Positions 9,006-10,115 of a DNA stretch of 10,115 nucleotides are shown here, in pieces. Below the pieces are notes generated by a model that saw only the letters and a list, made by a program, of their open reading frames with translations, searched no databases and was not told the origin of the DNA. The first letter of the stretch is position 1; every line of letters starts with the position of its first letter. This DNA is from Thermoanaerobaculia bacterium (lineage in GTDB: Bacteria > Acidobacteriota > Thermoanaerobaculia > Multivoradales > UBA5704). The stretch lies in assembly GCA_030150965.1 (NCBI GenBank), contig JASLEW010000331.1:1-10115 (forward strand), given 5' to 3'. Position numbers and translations under genes: made by a program.

Positions 9006-9900
9006 GGAACTCGGCCTCGACGCGGCGCGGCAGCACTCCGGCCGCGAAGCCGCGGTCGAGCAGCAGCTGGACGGCGCGGCGCCCGGCGTCGCCGTAGTCG
9101 CGGGTCCAGTCGTTGACGTACATGCCGACGAAGCGGTCCGAGCGCACCGGATCGTCCTCCAGGCCGCGGGCGTAGCGCACCGCGTAGGAGAGCGCCTCGC
9201 CGCGGTGATCCAGGCCGTAGGCGATGCTCTCGCCGAGCAGGCGGCAGAGGCGCCGCTTGAGCGTCTCGTCGAGGTCGCGGCGGATGCCGTTGCCGCCGAG
9301 CGGCAGCGGCAGCCCGGTTTCGGCCTTCCACCAGGCGCCGAGGTCCACCGCCGCGCGGAGCCCCAGCTCGCCGTAGGTGAGCTGCCCCTCGTGGATGACC
9401 ACCCCGGCCTCGGCCTCGCCCGCCGCCACCACGTCGAGGATGCGGTCGAAGGGCACGATGCGCACCTCGACCGCCGGCTGCCAGAGCCGCAGCGCCAGGT
9501 GCGCCGTGGTGAGCTGCCCGGGGATGGCCACCACCCGGCCCGCCAGGTCGCCGCGCCCCAGCGGCTCGCGGCAGACCACCACCGGGCCGTAGCCGTCACC
9601 GAAGCTGGCGCCGGAGGGCATCAGCTGGTAGCGGTCGGCGAGATGGGCGTAGCCGTGGAACGACAGCGCCGTGATCTCGTAGGTGCCGGCGAAGGCGGCC
9701 TGGTTGAGCGTCTCGATGTCGCGCAGCACGTGCTCGATGCGCAGCCCGGAGGTGTCGAGCCGGCCCTGGGTGAGGGCGTAGAACATGAAGGCGTCGTCGG
9801 AGTCCGGGCTGTGGGCGATGCGCACCGTGGTCACGGCGCCGTGCGGCGTCATGGCCGGAGCCCCGGCGGCCGCGGGAGGAGAGGCGGAGGAGGCGGTCAT
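8995..9900 (-). CDS. mqnD: MqnD-like 1,4-dihydroxy-6-naphthoate synthase / MqnA-MqnD-SBP family protein
   Basis: This 301-residue protein has the periplasmic-binding-protein-like fold of MqnA/MqnD, cytoplasmic enzymes of the futalosine route to menaquinone. MqnD converts cyclic de-hypoxanthine futalosine to 1,4-dihydroxy-6-naphthoate. Matching features are SPDSDDAFMFYAL (31-43), where classic MqnD has SPCPNDTFIF; EHVLRDIETLN (56-66); SGASFGDGYGP (96-106); IPGQLTTAH (126-134); FDRIL (151-155); and VVIHEGQLTY (167-176), with His170 at the catalytic histidine position of MqnD. GLPLPLGG (196-203) also fits. A second ATG at 9852 (residue 17) would remove a low-complexity Ala/Ser/Pro leader and give 285 residues, closer to family length; neither start has a good ribosome binding site. 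The variant opening motif means an alternative role as a ligand-binding paralogue cannot be excluded. It overlaps the HAD gene. Confidence 0.8.
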   Translation of the reverse strand: MTASSASPPAAAGAPAMTPHGAVTTVRIAHSPDSDDAFMFYALTQGRLDTSGLRIEHVLRDIETLNQAAFAGTYEITALSFHGYAHLADRYQLMPSGASFGDGYGPVVVCREPLGRGDLAGRVVAIPGQLTTAHLALRLWQPAVEVRIVPFDRILDVVAAGEAEAGVVIHEGQLTYGELGLRAAVDLGAWWKAETGLPLPLGGNGIRRDLDETLKRRLCRLLGESIAYGLDHRGEALSYAVRYARGLEDDPVRSDRFVGMYVNDWTRDYGDAGRRAVQLLLDRGFAAGVLPRRVEAEFLAR

Positions 9901-10000
9901 GAGGGCGCTACGCTATCAGAGAGGCGCGGCGCCGTCATGAGCCAGCGGTCGCGGCACGACGCTCCGGCAGGCGCTCTAGTGTCCCGCACGGCCAGTTCGT

Positions 10001-10115
10001 ATGGTATTCGCTTGCCCTCCGGCTCCCTGGCGGCGTTGCGCCTCCTCACCGTAGTCCCTGCTACGCTTGCGTCGGCGCGCCTGGCCAGGAAGCCGGATTG
10101 CGGCGCGACTACCAT
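10001..10115. repeat. Large imperfect inverted repeat (palindromic element), truncated by the right edge
   Basis: Nested pairing segments share one centre at about 10057.5. ATGGTATTCGC (10001-10011) pairs with 10105-10115 at 10 of 11 positions. Bases 10018-10031 pair with 10084-10097 at 13 of 14. GCGCC (10038-10042) pairs with 10074-10078. CGTAG (10050-10054) pairs with CTACG (10061-10065) around a 6-base loop. The outermost pair reaches the last base of the window, so the element continues to the right, and its left arm may begin near CTAGTG at 9976. It looks like a REP/MITE-like intergenic palindrome or the end of a longer inverted structure; the family is not recognised. A 72-codon minus-strand frame (9897-10115) runs through it and ends in an ATGA overlap with the MqnD-like gene, but that frame looks like read-through of the repeat. 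Confidence 0.75.

Noticed and set aside
9006..9599. An N-terminal extension of the HAD phosphatase frame
   Set aside because: The extension lies in a second frame across the MqnD-like gene, has Trp/Arg/Ser-rich nonsense composition, and HAD homology starts only just after the TTG at 9005.
9897..10115. A 72-codon minus-strand frame whose stop overlaps the MqnD-like start as ATGA
   Set aside because: Most of it translates the large inverted repeat, it has no recognised domain and its start is at the very edge. The ATGA overlap is suggestive but is not enough to call a gene.

Overview
The window is very GC-rich bacterial chromosome (roughly 70% G+C by eye). Every convincing gene lies on the minus strand, so transcription runs from high to low coordinates. 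The content is mostly core metabolism, with no sign of phage, transposase, CRISPR or a defence system. Futalosine-route menaquinone synthesis, an E. coli-type NADP isocitrate dehydrogenase, an LDH-like malate dehydrogenase and a large membrane-anchored RsbU/SpoIIE-type phosphatase together suggest an Acidobacteriota-like or other deep-branching Gram-negative lineage. That placement is inference, not proof.

In transcription order, the right edge (about 9976-10115) holds a large imperfect inverted repeat, apparently a dispersed palindromic element cut by the window edge. Next come an MqnD-like gene (8995-9900) and a phosphoglycolate-phosphatase-like HAD gene (8328-9005), which overlap by 11 bases, then a hairpin. 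A 202-base gap carries the likely promoter and leader of a TCA-cycle cluster: icd (6875-8125), mdh (5897-6820), a PP2C-type phosphatase with a multi-pass membrane sensor (3425-5824), sucC (2185-3354) and sucD (1303-2184). The cluster continues into a cyanophycinase-like S51-fold protein that appears to have lost its nucleophile (338-1297), and a Cys/His-containing protein that runs off the left edge (1-308). No gene-free stretch exceeds 300 bases.

icd, mdh and sucCD supply three TCA steps: isocitrate to 2-oxoglutarate, malate to oxaloacetate, and succinyl-CoA to/from succinate. The 2-oxoglutarate-oxidising step is not in the window. The phosphatase between mdh and sucC is the regulatory oddity. 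It is separated from mdh by a 10-bp perfect hairpin and a run of G-tracts where a ribosome binding site would be expected. Four of the eight genes appear to use GTG or TTG starts; sucC and icd do so behind near-perfect Shine-Dalgarno sequences.

The points most worth a second look are the truncated inverted repeat (with a testable prediction for the flanking sequence), the phosphatase inside the TCA cluster, and the degenerate S51 protein with its Gly/Ala insertion. I see no clear evidence of a wholly new multi-gene system.
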